From positions 30,383,001-30,447,000 of the forward strand of contig CM048845.1 of NCBI GenBank assembly GCA_026545225.1: 64,000 nucleotides of DNA, written 5' to 3'. Both the position numbers and the translations under genes were made by a program. Shown piece after piece: positions 9,912-22,027 of the stretch. A model generated the notes under the pieces. That model was not told the origin of the DNA. It saw nothing but the letters and a program-made list of their open reading frames with translations, and searched no databases. This DNA is from Cornus controversa. Taxonomy: Eukaryota > Streptophyta > Magnoliopsida > Cornales > Cornaceae. The stretch's first letter is position 1, and every line of letters begins with the position of its first letter.

Positions 9912-12445
9912 AAAACATCATCCCCCATTTCAGATCAGCTACCTGTGACAGAATCTGTAGTCGCTGCCTCTGTAGCCTCCGCCGCTCACTGCCATCATTG
10001 AATAGGATAAGAATGAGATGAGAAAATAGATAAGATGCTGATTTCCTAAACCCTAGCATCACTTTTATTGAGTGGCCATGGTCCCACCACAGGCAACTTG
10101 TCTGTCTGTCATTCAACCTAGCAAAAAAAAAAAAAAAATCCTTGTCTGCCATTCAAGAGATTCTTCTCATCTTATCATTTTTCCATTAGGCCAAGTTTGG
10201 GTTAAAGAAAAGAAAGGAAAGGATGGAAAATTGTGGACCAAAACGTTTATTTTTTGTTTTTACACTCTGAAAAAAATAAAAAAATATTTTTATTTTTTTG
10301 AATCGAAACAAAAAGTATAAATAATGTTCAAATTTGTTATTTTTATATTTTTAAGAACAAAAATAGTGTTTAATAACACATTTGTTATATTTTTTTTTCC
10401 TTCTATATTTGAACACGTAATTATTAGATAATATAAAAAAACTTTCTAACAAAAATTGTTTTTCATAAGTATGATATCATATATATATATATATATATGA
10501 AAATTAAATTAAATTAAAATTGATATCATATATATGTGAAAACTAAATTAACAAATATGATACAAGTTAAAAGATAATAATATACATAATATGTATATGA
10601 TAAAGAGTTGTTATTTATAAGTGACTTTTTTTTTAAAAAAAAGATGAAAGTAAGAACATTTTCAAAGTGTTTTATTTTAATATAGATAATTTATGCATGT
10701 TATATATTATCATATTAATTTATTACATATTATTTAACTAAGTAGACGGGAAAAAAATTACAATATGTAAATAAGAAACCAATTGTGCAAAAAATCATCG
10801 ATAGTGAAAGTTATGTCTAATATTATATATTATTTAACTATCCCGCTACAATGAAGAGAATATTTTGCTGCTACAGTAAAAAAAATAGAAGAAATATATT
10901 TTTTTTGTTTCCTCTTTTTTCAACAAAATGAGAAACATTTTTTTCTTATAGAAAGTAGAAACATTTTATTAAAAATATTTTTTGTTTTTGTTTTTGCCTT
11001 TTTAGGAGATAGAAATAGAAAAATAAGAAATGAATCCGTTAGTGAACGAGCCATGTTTGGTATAGAAAAAAATAAAGAAATTGAAATATTTGGAGGGATA
11101 TAAATTAGGCATTGATAAAAATGTTGTTATACTTCTAAAGAAAAGAGTTACAAAGTTTAATAAATAAAAAAATTAATATTGATTCGTTCTTATTTTATAA
11201 AAAACAAAATCAAAATACCATCGGAATCCTTGAACATGTTTTTATCCTATTTAAACAATTTCTTTGCTTTCATATTGTCACTTTGACGTGAATAGTGTTT
11301 AGCACAATTTTAATATTTGTTTTATCACTTTTTACCTGTATATTTGTCTTTTAAATATGAAATAATATAGTAAAAAATTCATTTAATTTTTTTTTTCTTA
11401 TTAAAACTAAACACGTTGAGAGATTAACACTTTTCTTTTTCTCATAATAAATGTTATTTTTTTTCTTTTTTTCCTCCTGTTAACCAAACCTAGCTTTAAA
11501 TAATGCATCTGAAATGGGTACTTTGTGGTATGAACGCAAGTGGGAGGGAGGGTGTAACAAAAAAATGGGCTTAAAAAGCTCCCATGTATGATCCTGACTC
11601 GATCCCAACAGAGGTAAGGCTTGGGATTGGCCCTTCCTGGCATAACTTTCGAATTTTATGACATTATTTTATGGATTCTAAGCTTGGTCATAATTTATAA
11701 TTTTTATTTCTAAATTATATTAATATTAAAAATTATAACGCGTGTTATTATTTTTTCCCAATCGCGAAAGGACATGTGGATAGCATAGCGTTAATCTAGT
11801 ATTCCAAAGTAACAAGGATCATTAAAATGCCAAAAAAAAAAACATTAAAAGTACCAACAAGAGTCATGCCTAAAAAAAATCTCTCTTTCTCTCTCTCTCT
11901 CTTCACTTTAACCTTCACCCTCTTCAACTTCAAATTTTGCTCCTCTCATGTTACATGGATCAACACGATCGCGACACAATTATTAAGCATGTAAGATAAC
12001 GTGTAACACAATTATTAAACATGTAACATAACATTGCACGTGTAACTCAATGAGTTAAGATCTGATACAACACAAAATGACGAGACATATTTTAATTAAA
12101 ATTTCATACTATTAGGATTAAATTTGTTGGAAATGTTTTAATAAAAATATAATTAAATCATATTAATGATGGTTTAATGTTAATATTATTTTATTAATTA
12201 AATTATATTTATGGTGATTATTATTTCAACCATAATTTTATCATTATGAAATCTTAATTGTTACATATTAATTCAATATATGTGTGTGAAGCATTCACTA
12301 TTTTTTAATTTAGGTGGATTTAACTTTACATAATCTTGTTCTTCGTAACTCTACATTTCTTTTCTATGTACTTTGTGTGTTTATGGGCAACGACACACAT
12401 ATAGACTTGGACCTAGTCTTTATGTGGTTGTGCAGATAGAAGAGA
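9912..12445. other. No gene seen; AT-rich intergenic
   Basis: After the hairpin there are about 150 bp of less AT-rich sequence (9912-10080) with no recognisable protein, then long AT-rich sequence with poly-A/T runs and a (TA)n run near 10480-10499. No gene, RNA or element boundary is supported up to the gypsy LTR. Confidence 0.5.
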
Positions 12446-14805
12446 TGTAAAGACAGTGATCATTTTTGGCCCCCTTTTTTTTTTTTTCTTCTTATAATCG
12501 TTTATTGTCATATAAGTGATTTAAATGATTATATGCATGTTTTAAATGTGAAATACATGTTTGAGAGTTTGTGTAAGGGTCCGGGGAGATTTTGAAAATG
12601 TTTAGTTCAAGTTGGGATTTACGGGTTGGTGGGCCCTGGGACACAGGTCGGGTGGGTTCGGGAAACCGAATATTTTCTAAAAAATATTTATTTTTGATTT
12701 TGGACTATTTGAAATATTAAAAGAGAAGGAATTGATTTCGAGATCATAGGAGTTTTCGAAATCGAAAACGGAGGCCGAAAAGATACGTTAAGTGACTAGG
12801 GGCATTTTGGTCATTTGGCACAGCTAGGGCTATAAATAGCAAGAGAAAAACATTTCAACCATATATTTCTCTCTCTAGCAGCCGGCCATTGTTGCCTTTT
12901 CTTCTTTCCTCACTTCTCTTCCTTCTCTCTAGAAATTGAGGAGTTTAGGGTGTGATTTGGAAGACATTGAAGAAGAGAGAGTCATTCTCCTTGACGAGGG
13001 CTTTCATTTGAGCCGAACAAGGGTTGTTTTGGGTGAGGTTGGTTTGGTGAGAATTGGAGGAATCATTTAGAATCTCTTCTAAACTAAGGTAGGGATGCCT
13101 AAACCATGAAATCCGGGGTTTGTGTGAGTATATTAGGTGCCTATAGCATCCATTTGGCTATACATATGCTTTTGTATATTTTTCAAGGTTAAAGCATGTT
13201 GTGTTGTGAAAAGGAATGATTTTCTACCATGAATGTACGTAGTTATGTGTTTTGAGAGGTTATATGTAACTATATGACATGTTATGTGCAATTGTAGGGA
13301 ATTATGTATGTTTTGTGTATATATGTGGGAATGACAATTATATGTTTGTTAAATTGCCTTAAAGAGCATGATTAGTTATAGAACATGTTTTTATTGTGAA
13401 ATGGATGCTTTGATATGAAGGAATGTGGACATGAATATGAAATATGAATTGTCTATGCATTACACATACATGGTCATGAGGTTGTATGTGAGAGGGCTTA
13501 GGAACACTGGATGGACCGACAAAGGAGTTCGAGAATGAAATCGAATGGACCGACAATGGAGTTCGAATGTTCAAGGAAAAAGGAATAGGACATTAGATGG
13601 GCCTTTATTGGAGTCCGAATTTTTGGGTTGTGTGCGAGGCACAAAGAAGGGGCATAACATAGTGTATTTAAAGCATATGGTGTATGACATGATGTTAGAG
13701 TATGATTTCATGCTTAACATAATTATGTGATATATGTATGATATGATTGCATGGTATGGGGTACACACAGGACTTTAGGAATTATGTCTTAGTCATTTCT
13801 ACTGAGCATACAAGAGCTCATCCCACATATACAAATTTTTTTTTCAGGTCAAGGCAATGAAGTGATGGAGTCTCCCCAACCATGAATTGGTTCGGAGAAT
13901 ATAAGGATTTTTGAGAACAAATGTGTATTTGTTTTTGGCATGCATGTCCAAAATGTGGACTAGATGTATTTTGATCATATACACAACTATCTACCCTTGT
14001 AATATAGTTATGACATGTATGTATAGAAATGTATAGTTTTGAGAAATGCATGAATGTGGTAGAGATATTCCATTTTGTGAATGTATGGATTATTGAATGT
14101 CATACAATTGTGTGTTGTTTATGAATGAATGTGTATCAATTGTAGTTGTGATGGTCAAGTGAATAGAAGGTGTGCATGGGATGAAATGTAGGTGAGGTTG
14201 AAATTTTGTGAAAATTGAGGACTTTTGTAGGGAGGGCTTCGATTAATCAAAATCAGAGTTTTGATTAATCGAAGGGGTTCGATTGATTGAATATGGGGTT
14301 TCGATTAATCGAAGAGTAGGCCATTTTGGGTGTCAATTCCAATATGTTTCGATGCTAGTTTCGATAGAATTTCTATCAAGCAAAGAACTTCGATTAATCA
14401 AAGCCACAATTTCGATTAAGCGAAGCTCTTAGGTGCTTTTTGAGTAGTGTTCGATGAATTGTTTCGAGCGATTGACTAGAAAAGGGGACCCATTTAGCGG
14501 GGACTATTTAGGGAATGATGTTTGATGAGAAACATTTTTGCTAATTGTGAGACTAAGACTTAGGTTGATTAGTCTTATGTGACGACCCGGGTTTGGGGGA
14601 TGATTGAGATTATGGTGAGAGGCTTATGCAAAAATGATGATCTCGACGGGCCAGATTGGAGTCGAGGGTGTTGGTAGTGATTGAACGGTAATTGTCGCGT
14701 TTAGTCTAGGGACATGGGATGGTGACCAGGTAAGCATAGCACCTCACCTCCAGAGTTTGGTTTGGGATTGGGGGATTCCGGTAACTCGGATTTTGGGACG
14801 TGACA
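12446..14805 (+). repeat. 5' LTR of the chromovirus-type gypsy element
   Basis: A 2360-bp LTR starting TGTAAAGACAG and ending GGGACGTGACA. A TATAAATAG promoter-like word lies at about 12831-12839, followed by CT-rich sequence. Positions 14228-14432 hold about six copies of the near-palindrome TTCGATTAATCGAA, also present in the 3' LTR. A G+C-richer block (14575-14790) lies just before the end. Confidence 0.9.
14228..14432. promoter_or_regulatory. Cluster of TTCGATTAATCGAA palindromes in the 5' LTR
   Basis: About six exact or near copies of the 14-bp palindrome lie in 200 bp; some end in AAAG or carry GATTGATTG variants. The cluster recurs at 23758-23955 in the 3' LTR. Repeated palindromes inside an LTR could be protein-binding sites, but no known factor is named here. 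Confidence 0.5.
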
Positions 14806-14806
14806 A

Positions 14807-14822
14807 CTTGGTATCATAGCAT
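14807..14822 (+). other. Primer-binding site (initiator-Met tRNA type)
   Basis: ACTTGGTATCATAGCA follows the 5' LTR directly. Plant LTR elements primed by initiator methionine tRNA carry TGGTATCAGAGC here; this is a close match. Confidence 0.8.
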
Positions 14823-15480
14823 AACTAAATTTGAATACCCAGGGATGAAGGGTAAGGGTCCGATCATGTATGGATTCGGAATGGTTAGAACTTCTAGGTT
14901 TGAAAACCAAGGAACGTGGGTAGACATGACATAGTTAATTTGAGAATTTGTGTGAGCATGACCTATGTTTATATGATGACGTGTTATGTACTTATATGAT
15001 AACATGTGTTATATGTTATGTGTTTACTTGAAAACATGTTCATATGTTATATGTTTGTCGGATAAATATGTTTATGTATTACATATTTAAGCGATTACAT
15101 GCCTTTATATGGTGTAGTGGTTTAGTTATGTTGAGTGCATAAAATGAGATATTCGATTGTTATTAACCTATCTCTTGGCTATATAACACTATGCCTCCTA
15201 GGTGAGCTAGAGGAGCAGTAGAGGATGAGATTCCTAAAGAAAACCGTTTGGTCTCTGATATGACCGCTGCTGGGGTGTAATAACCAGTTGAACAATTGGA
15301 GAAAACCAAAAGTGAGAGGCGCTTTAAGTACATCACGAGGTTCAAAAATTTTTTGCCTCCTACTTTAGAGAGAAGTCTAGATCTGTTGGTGGCGGATGAT
15401 TGGCTTGAATAGGTGGAGAAACATCTAAGGGTAATGTTTACACCTGACAATGGGATGAAGGTGATATTAGCTACTTATCT

Positions 15481-15730
15481 TGTAACAGCCCGCTACACCA
15501 CATGGTATGATATTGTCCGCTTTGGGCCTGAGCCCGCACGATTTTGCTTTTGGGTTTTACCCCAAAAGGCCTCATACCATTTGAAGAGAACACACTACAT
15601 ATAAGCACATCCCCTTTTTCATACCCAGGCGATGTGGGATTGAGCACCCTGTACCCTATCAGTGTGGTAGCTTAACCCAGTGTCTATTTTTGCACTCGCC
15701 CACTCATACCCGTCCACAAGGGTTACTACA
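15481..15730 (-). mobile_element. Solo LTR of the TRIM family, nested in gypsy
   Basis: On the minus strand this 250-bp piece reads TGTAGTAACCCTTGTGG ... CTGTTACA. It is the same LTR as in the complete TRIMs at 53590 and 60129, including the CCCACATCG word shared by many plant TRIM LTRs. The direct repeats TATCT (15476-15480 and 15731-15735) are a perfect 5-bp target duplication. No internal region remains, so it is a solo LTR left by LTR-LTR recombination. Confidence 0.92.
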
Positions 15731-15848
15731 TATCTATTCTCGGGGAGTGCCGAGATATGGTGGAAGTCAGTGGGTGACTGACATGATGTGAAAACTATGC
15801 GATGGGAGGAGTTTAAAGCTCTTTTTCTTGATCATTACTTTCCAAGGC

Positions 15849-17290
15849 TGATAAGCATTGAATGTTATATATTCTCGCGCTTTTACTTATGTATTTTGAT
15901 CCCATAGCTGCACATATTGTATAGTTTTTATGTGTTTTTATGCTTTTGATGATTTCAGGTTCAAACTCAGAATTTGGCGTAATTCGACTCCTTTATAAGT
16001 TCAACACTCCATTCCTATTTCCTATCATACTTCATGGAAAATCGACATCAAGGAATAGTGAATGGCGTGTCAAGACCAGAGTCGAAAAGTTAGAAAGTTG
16101 AAGATCTGCAAAAGAAGGAAGATCGATGCATCGAAGTCCCTACTTCAATGCATCACAGCTTCGATGCATCGAAGTCCCTACTTCGATGCATCGCCTGAAC
16201 CTGCTAAAGATATTTTTTTTGTAGATATTTTCTCCACTTGCCACTTGTCCAATTCTACTTGGATAAAGCCTTGCACGGAATTTATTTGATTTTTTGAGCC
16301 TCAGATCAATTATATAGCTAGAGAATATGTAATAGATAGATATATTACAATTCTTGTAATAGAGAGCATATATAGAATTCTAGAGAGAGAAAGTGAAGTT
16401 CTAGAGAGGGAAAGCTTCAAAGAGGGCTTTGTAAGGCCTTGAATACCATTTTGAGCATGTGATCAATTCTGTCTATGGAATGCTTCCAGCCCACCATGAT
16501 CAACTAATCCTTCTCTAGGGTTTTGACAAACCCTAGCTTTGTAAATATGTTCTAACTTTAATGAATTGGAGATTTTTATGTATTTTGTGTATATGTCTTT
16601 TGCCTTTAGCTTTATATAAATATAAGTTTACAAATTCTTCGTGATCATGTGTTATGATTTATCCTCTTGTTTTAGAATGTTTAAATTCCTCACATGATTT
16701 TCAAACACTTGTAAGTTTCACAAGGACTACAAGTGATGGCTTGAGAGTAGTTTTACTATAACATGCACAACTAGATTTGCATAGTCCATGCTTAGAGACG
16801 GTGATTTCGCTACACTTAGGTAATTAGGTAAAGTAGGGAAATCAAGAGACGGTGATTTCGCTGCACTAGGTAATTAGGGAAATCAAGCGTATTGAAGATG
16901 AATTATAGTATATTAAGGTGTGTGTATTCTCTTGGCGACGTCGTTGTAGGTGGGACTTGTCAATGCGTCATTTAGTACACCTTTGCACGAATTCTCCCAA
17001 TTTATTATAAATGTGACATATTACGAGGCTAGTGGGGAAGTCTAACCCTAGTCCTTTATTCTTCTCTCAACTTTTGTATTTTAATTATCTTTTATGCTTT
17101 CAAAGTAGAGTAAGAAAACAACCAAATCTGGTTGTGGTTTAAACAAGAACCAACCCTCAATCTTTAGCGAGTTATACCTACGTAGTCTCTGTGGGATTGA
17201 CACTCTCAACTTAGAGTCCTATCGTTCAAGGATTTGTTCTATTGTGAGTGGTAAATTTATAAATTGCGAGTAGTGCAACCGCACACAACA
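15849..17290 (+). mobile_element. Solo LTR, Tat/Athila-type gypsy, nested
   Basis: A 1442-bp LTR that begins TGATAAGCATTGAATGTT and ends CCGCACACAACA, flanked by perfect AAGGC duplications (15844-15848 and 17291-17295). The start resembles the LTRs at 42152 and 45577 (TGATCGG(C/T)GTTGAATGTTA). The end (TGTGGGATTGACACTC ... ATAAATTGCGAG) is of the type that precedes the Tat/Athila primer site. Positions 16098-16195 hold four copies of a CTTCGATGCATCGAAG palindrome. No internal region remains. Confidence 0.88.
16098..16195. promoter_or_regulatory. CTTCGATGCATCGAAG palindrome cluster in solo LTR
   Basis: Four exact or near copies of a 12-16 bp palindrome centred on ATGCAT alternate with GTCCCTAC spacers. 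The placement is like the unrelated palindrome clusters in the chromovirus LTRs. Confidence 0.5.
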
Positions 17291-17899
17291 AAGGCCTAAG
17301 AGAAGGGCACTGAGGAAGGACGGTAACCGAGTATGAGAACAAGTTCACTTCTCTCTCACGCTTTGCTCTTGAAGAAGAAAAGATGTGGATATTTGTTAAT
17401 GGCCTTCACCATTCCATTAGGCCTGTTGTGTCAATTTTGGGCTCAAAGGTATACGCTAAGGTAGTGGAAAAGGCCATGATGGCAGAGGCTGAGGCCAATG
17501 ATAGAAAAGAAAAATGAGAGGCCTGGAGACAGAACAAGAACTTGACTATCGCCTCAGAGGGGCATGCAAAGAAAAAGTTCAAGAGTGGTCCTTCACAGTC
17601 GACAAGGTTAGTGGGATAGCTTATGACACATTCTGCACCTACAACTCCTATACCTTTGGGATTTGCTAGGGAAGAAGTGATATGCTACAAGTGTAGGCAA
17701 CCAGGGCACTACAAGGCAGATTATCTTAGAGGGCGGGTGACAATTTTTACGCCCGAGGGTGATTGCTTTTACTTTGTGGAAAATTGAAGTGATTCCCACA
17801 CTTCTCTATGTTATGGTATTAGTGGTCGGGAGCGACGTAGTTTCTTCTTGTCTAGTCTTTTGCCCGAGGGAGAAGAGATTCTGAGAGAGGTATACCCGA

Positions 17900-19230
17900 C
17901 AATTGTTTGTGACTTATGGGATATTTTTTTTTAAGGATTTAATAGACTTACCTCCCAAGAAAGAGGTAGATTTTTCCATTGACCTTATACCCGGTACATT
18001 GCCCCCCATCTCTATGGCACTATATCAGGTGGCACCAGCGAAGTTGGTGGAGCTAAAGAGCTTTATTAGACTAAGTGCATCACCGTGGGGAGCACCGGTG
18101 TTGTTTACTAAGAAGAAAGATGGTTCTTTGAGGTTGTGCATTGATTATCGAAAATTGAATAATGTAACAATGAAGAACAAGTATTTGTTGCTGAGGATAG
18201 GTGACCTATTTGATCAATTGAAGGGAGCTATTTACTTCTCAAAACTTGATTTAAGGTCTGGATATTACCAATTGAGAGTAAATGACGAGGATATTCATAA
18301 GACGGCTTTCCATACATGGTATGGATATTATGAATTCCTTTTAATACATTTGGTTTGACTAATGCATTAGTGGCATTTATGGATTTGATGAATCGAATAT
18401 TCTATGAGTATCTAGACACCTTTGTTATGGTGTTCGTAGATGATATCCTTGTGTACTCATTTTTGAAAGTGAAAAATAAGTTTCATTTAAGGACGGTATT
18501 ACAAATTCTAAGAGAGCACCGATTGTATGCTAAATAAGAAAAATATGAGTTTGGTTCCAAGAGGTAAAGTTCATTGGGCATGTTATTTTTGGAGGTGGAG
18601 TCTCAGTTGATCCATCTAAGATTGAGAGTGTGATGAGTTGGGAAAGTTCGAAGAATGTCTTTGAGATTCAGAGTTTTCTTAGTTTAGCGGGTTACTATAG
18701 AAGGTTTGTGAAAGACTTCTCTAGGATTACAGTCCCTATGACACGACTCACTCGTAAGGACGTGAGGTTTGTGTGGAACGAGGCTTGTGAGTTAGCTTTT
18801 CATAAATTGAAGAAGCGGTTAACCACAACTCCTATTTTAGTGATACCCGAGCGTGGCTTGGGATATGTGATTTATTGTGATGCTTCGATAAACGGGCTAG
18901 GTTGCGTATTAATGTAGTGTGAGGGAGTAGTTACTTATGGGTCTAGGAAATTAAAGACTTATGAGCATAATTATCCTACACATGATTTGGAGAGCGATGA
19001 TCTTTGCTTTGAAGGGGTGGAGACACTACTTGTATGGTGATAGATTCGAGGTGTATTCAGATCATAAGAGTCTCAAGGACCTTTGCTCCTAATAGGACTT
19101 GAACATGAGGCAGAGGTGATGGGTTGAGTATATGAAGGACTACAATTTTGATTTGTAGTATGACCCGAGGAAAGAGAATGTAGTGGATGATGCACTGAGA
19201 AGAAAGTCTCACAGGACACTAGCTAGCATA
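17900..19230 (+). mobile_element. RT and RNase H part of the gypsy element
   Basis: Plus-strand blocks match gypsy pol: [33 protein letters not shown] and FVDDILVYS of reverse transcriptase, then GYYRRFVKDFSRI, followed by RNase H-like YCDASINGLGCVLM. The order and spacing are those of chromovirus pol. The region is broken and is part of the fossil 12446-24331. Confidence 0.9.
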
Positions 19231-19559
19231 GCTATACGGGAATGAAAAATGATGGAAGATTTCTTGGAGTTGGGACTGTATTTCAGTGATGATGGTGAGC
19301 CGTCAGCTATGTTGGTTAGCTTGGTAACTTAACCTATGATTATAAGGTGATTGAGGAATTTGAGGCACATAAACAGGATCATGAGTTAGAGACCATTCAC
19401 TCACAAATTGTTAGCGGTGTGACAGTATAGGATTGGACCTTGCATTCAGATGGGGGTCTACAATTTAGAGTGTTGATGGTTGTTCCTTCTGACTGTCGTG
19501 AGAATGTATACGAGACTTTCATCACTCTCTTCTTGCAGTTCATCCTGCTGGTATAAAAA

Positions 19560-20560
19560 AGTATCACAAATTTGAGGTGCCAGTATTGGTGGCGGGGTAT
19601 TAAAAGAGATGTAGCGCAGTTTGTGGCGAGATGCCTCACTTGTTACCAAGTGAAGGCAGAACTTTAAAAACCAACTGGGTTATTGCAACTATTACCAGTG
19701 GCAGAGTGGAAGTGGGAGCACGTCACTATAGACTTTGTGACGAGACTTCCAAGGTCAAACAAGGGTAATGATATAGTTTGGGTTGTTGGGGATAGACTGA
19801 CCAAGAAATCACATTTCTTACCTATGAGATTAATAGATGATGTGAGGAGACTTAGTAGGTAGTATGTGGAGCAAATTGTGAGGTTACATGGGTTCCAGGG
19901 TTCATTGTGTTGGATAGGGATCCACGGTTTACCTCGAGGTTCTAGTAGGGGTTTCAGACAGTGTTAGACATAGAGTTACATTTTAGCACGACATTTCATC
20001 CTCAGTTTGATGGATAGTCAGAGCGTACTATTCAGATATTAGAGGATATGATTCGTTCTTGCATTCTAGATTTTGGTGGTGCTTGGGAAGACCATTTGCC
20101 AGTTGTGGAGTTTGCGTACAACAACAGTTATCAAACTAGCATTGAGATGGCACCATTTGAGGCGTTGTATAATAGACCTCATAGGTCTCCAGTTTGTTGG
20201 ACTAATGTAAGTGAAACTGCAGCCTTAGGACTGAATATTGTACATGAAACTACTAAAAAAATCAAGCTGACTAGACAGCGGTTGTTGATGGCTCAGAGTC
20301 AACAAAAGAGCCATGCCGATAGGAGGAGATGGCCATTATCCTTTGAGGTGGGAGACCATGTGTTTATTAAGGTTTCACCATAGAAATGATTGATATGTTT
20401 TGGGCAAAGTGCCAAGTTATTGCCTAGATAAATTGGGCCTTTTGAGATCCTAGAGTGTATCGGTGAGGTGGCTTATAGATTCGCCTTGCCACCATAGTTG
20501 AAAAAGGTTCATAACGTATTCCATGTTTCAATGTTAAAGAAATATGAGCCTGATCCATTT
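19560..20560 (+). mobile_element. Integrase part of the gypsy element
   Basis: The sequence shows a C-x-x-C zinc-binding type start (CLTCYQVKAE), a core with FVTRLPRS and ILEDMIRSCILDFGG, and AYNNSYQTSIEMAPFEALY, the hallmark of Ty3/gypsy integrase. HNVFHVSMLKKYEPDP follows, as in chromovirus integrase C-termini before the chromodomain. It is degraded. Confidence 0.85.
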
Positions 20561-20578
20561 CATGTTTTGAGTTGGGTA

Positions 20579-21763
20579 TGTGAGTTGCGTGGTGCGGAAG
20601 CGGTTGCGAAAAGTATTTTAGAACCTAGAGGGGGGGGTGAATAGGATCACTTGTTCATTTGCTTAATTTTTAATTCATTCAATTTTAAGTCCAATTAATC
20701 AAACAATTAAAACAAGCAAATAAATAAACTGCAAGTAAAGAAAAGAATGCACCAGATATACGTGGAAACCCAAGGCGGGAAAAACCACGGAGGGAGGCGG
20801 CACGCCTCAGGGAACCAATTCACTATGATGAAGCAAAGTACAACAGACTCTGTCTCAGTCTCACACCCCTCTTCACTCTGTCAATGATCTGATGCGGAAC
20901 ACCTCAGGCTTATGATTGGGACAACACGTCCAACTGCTGCAGACTTCCGGCCAACGTCACCACCCTTACAGAAAGGTTGCTGGAAGAACCAAAATACTCA
21001 ACAAGTATTTCGTTCCCTTCGTAGTGCAATCTGGTCACCTTTCTTCCTCAGCAAGCAAGCAAGCGAAGAACCTTCAATCTAATGTTCTGATCAGCAAATA
21101 GATTTGATGCATTCTCTGAGCAGCTAATCAGAAGTAGAACACCATCCTAAATATCACTCGTGAAGTATGGATGCGTGTTCTTAAAAATATATAGCCCTAA
21201 TTATACTGTATATACTTTCTCTCTTTAAAAATAATATTCCAGGGCTTCTTTTGTAGAGAAAATATGAATACATATATATAGGCAAGGAAATTCTAATTCT
21301 ACTTGGAAAAGAAGTTGAATACCAAAATAGAACTTTCCTAGAAGTTTCAAACCCAATAGGAATCAGAATTTCTGTCAAAATCTATTTCCTATTTGGAACA
21401 GGCTAAGTGGGACCGGTGCCAAATAAATAGGACCGGTGGGACTTTTTGAAAACCTGCAGAAACTAAACTGTCGAGAAAAGTTGGACCGGTCCTAAATATT
21501 GGGGACCGGTCTTACTTTGAAAAACCCTAAACTTTTCATTTAAACCTTGGTTTTTCAAAATAGGCTCGGAACTAAAAAGTGCAGAGTGTCCTCACCATAC
21601 TTACCTGTACTCTATGGTATTCATACTGATTTGTCGACTTCCATGCACTTGAGTGTCAGCTCGAAGATGTCGATGATCGATATAAAGAATAATTCAAAAA
21701 TTACAACTCGATCAATCAGGTTTTGATCACCGAAATATGCCAATTACAAATTTATATCTCACA
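20579..21763 (-). mobile_element. Solo LTR of a SIRE/Maximus-like copia element, nested
   Basis: A 1185-bp piece whose ends are TGTGAG and CTCACA, flanked by perfect GGGTA duplications (20574-20578, 21764-21768). It sits between the integrase and the chromodomain of the gypsy element. Sequence comparison with the 24373-35052 array fixes its orientation: in the array the sequence just outside the TGTGA(T/G) end is a polypurine tract on the minus strand, so the LTR reads right to left. It holds several ACCGGT-centred palindromes (GGACCGG). The other end carries the CCTAGAGGGGGGG stretch common in this kind of LTR. Confidence 0.85.
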
Positions 21764-21992
21764 GGGTAGATGTTGAGGTTGGTGAGGATGTCACCTATGA
21801 GGAGAGACCAATTCAGGTCCTTGATACTTAAGAGCAAGTTCTGAGGGGTAAGACCATTCCTTTGGTCAAAGTCTTGTGGCATCACTATAATATTGAGGAG
21901 GCTACCTGGGAGTGGGAGCAAGAGCAGGAGCAGGAGCAGGAGCAGGAAGTTAGATCTAAGTATTCGGACTTGTTTCCTTCAGGTATGACCTG
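21764..21992 (+). mobile_element. Chromodomain-like C-terminus of the gypsy element
   Basis: Plus-strand sequence reads VDVEVGEDVTYEERPIQVLD and then LVKVLWHHYNIEEATWEWE. This is the chromodomain end of Tekay/Del-type integrases (pattern V-K-V-L-W ... E-E-A-T-W-E). A run of GAGCAG repeats follows, coding Glu-Gln. It is part of the fossil element. Confidence 0.85.
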
Positions 21993-22007
21993 ATTTTGGA
22001 GAAAAAA

Positions 22008-22027
22008 TGCTTTTAAGTTGGGGAGGT
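22008..22027 (+). other. Polypurine tract before the 3' LTR
   Basis: AAGTTGGGGAGGT lies directly before the 3' LTR start at 22028, in the position of the plus-strand primer of the gypsy element. Confidence 0.6.

Larger units (their letters stand above)
15140..17760 (+). mobile_element. gag-like region of the gypsy element, twice interrupted
   Basis: After removal of the nested LTRs, plus-strand sequence resembles plant gypsy gag: a segment near 15190-15480, one around 15735-15848, and one from 17291 on. Near 17670-17720 is a zinc-knuckle-like stretch, CYKCRQPGHYK, typical of the nucleocapsid part. The region is degraded. It is annotated as a fossil part of the 12446-24331 element. Confidence 0.65.

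Noticed and set aside
9827-10021. Plus-strand frame starting MGGVGKQS as an NBS-LRR gene
   Set aside because: Only the P-loop-like words match, and they form one arm of an inverted repeat; the frame then runs into a TA microsatellite with no NB-ARC motifs.
20579-21763. This insert as a plus-oriented LTR followed by a leader
   Set aside because: In the array the AGGGGGAGAT polypurine tract lies just outside the TGTGA end on the minus strand, which fixes the LTR as minus-oriented.
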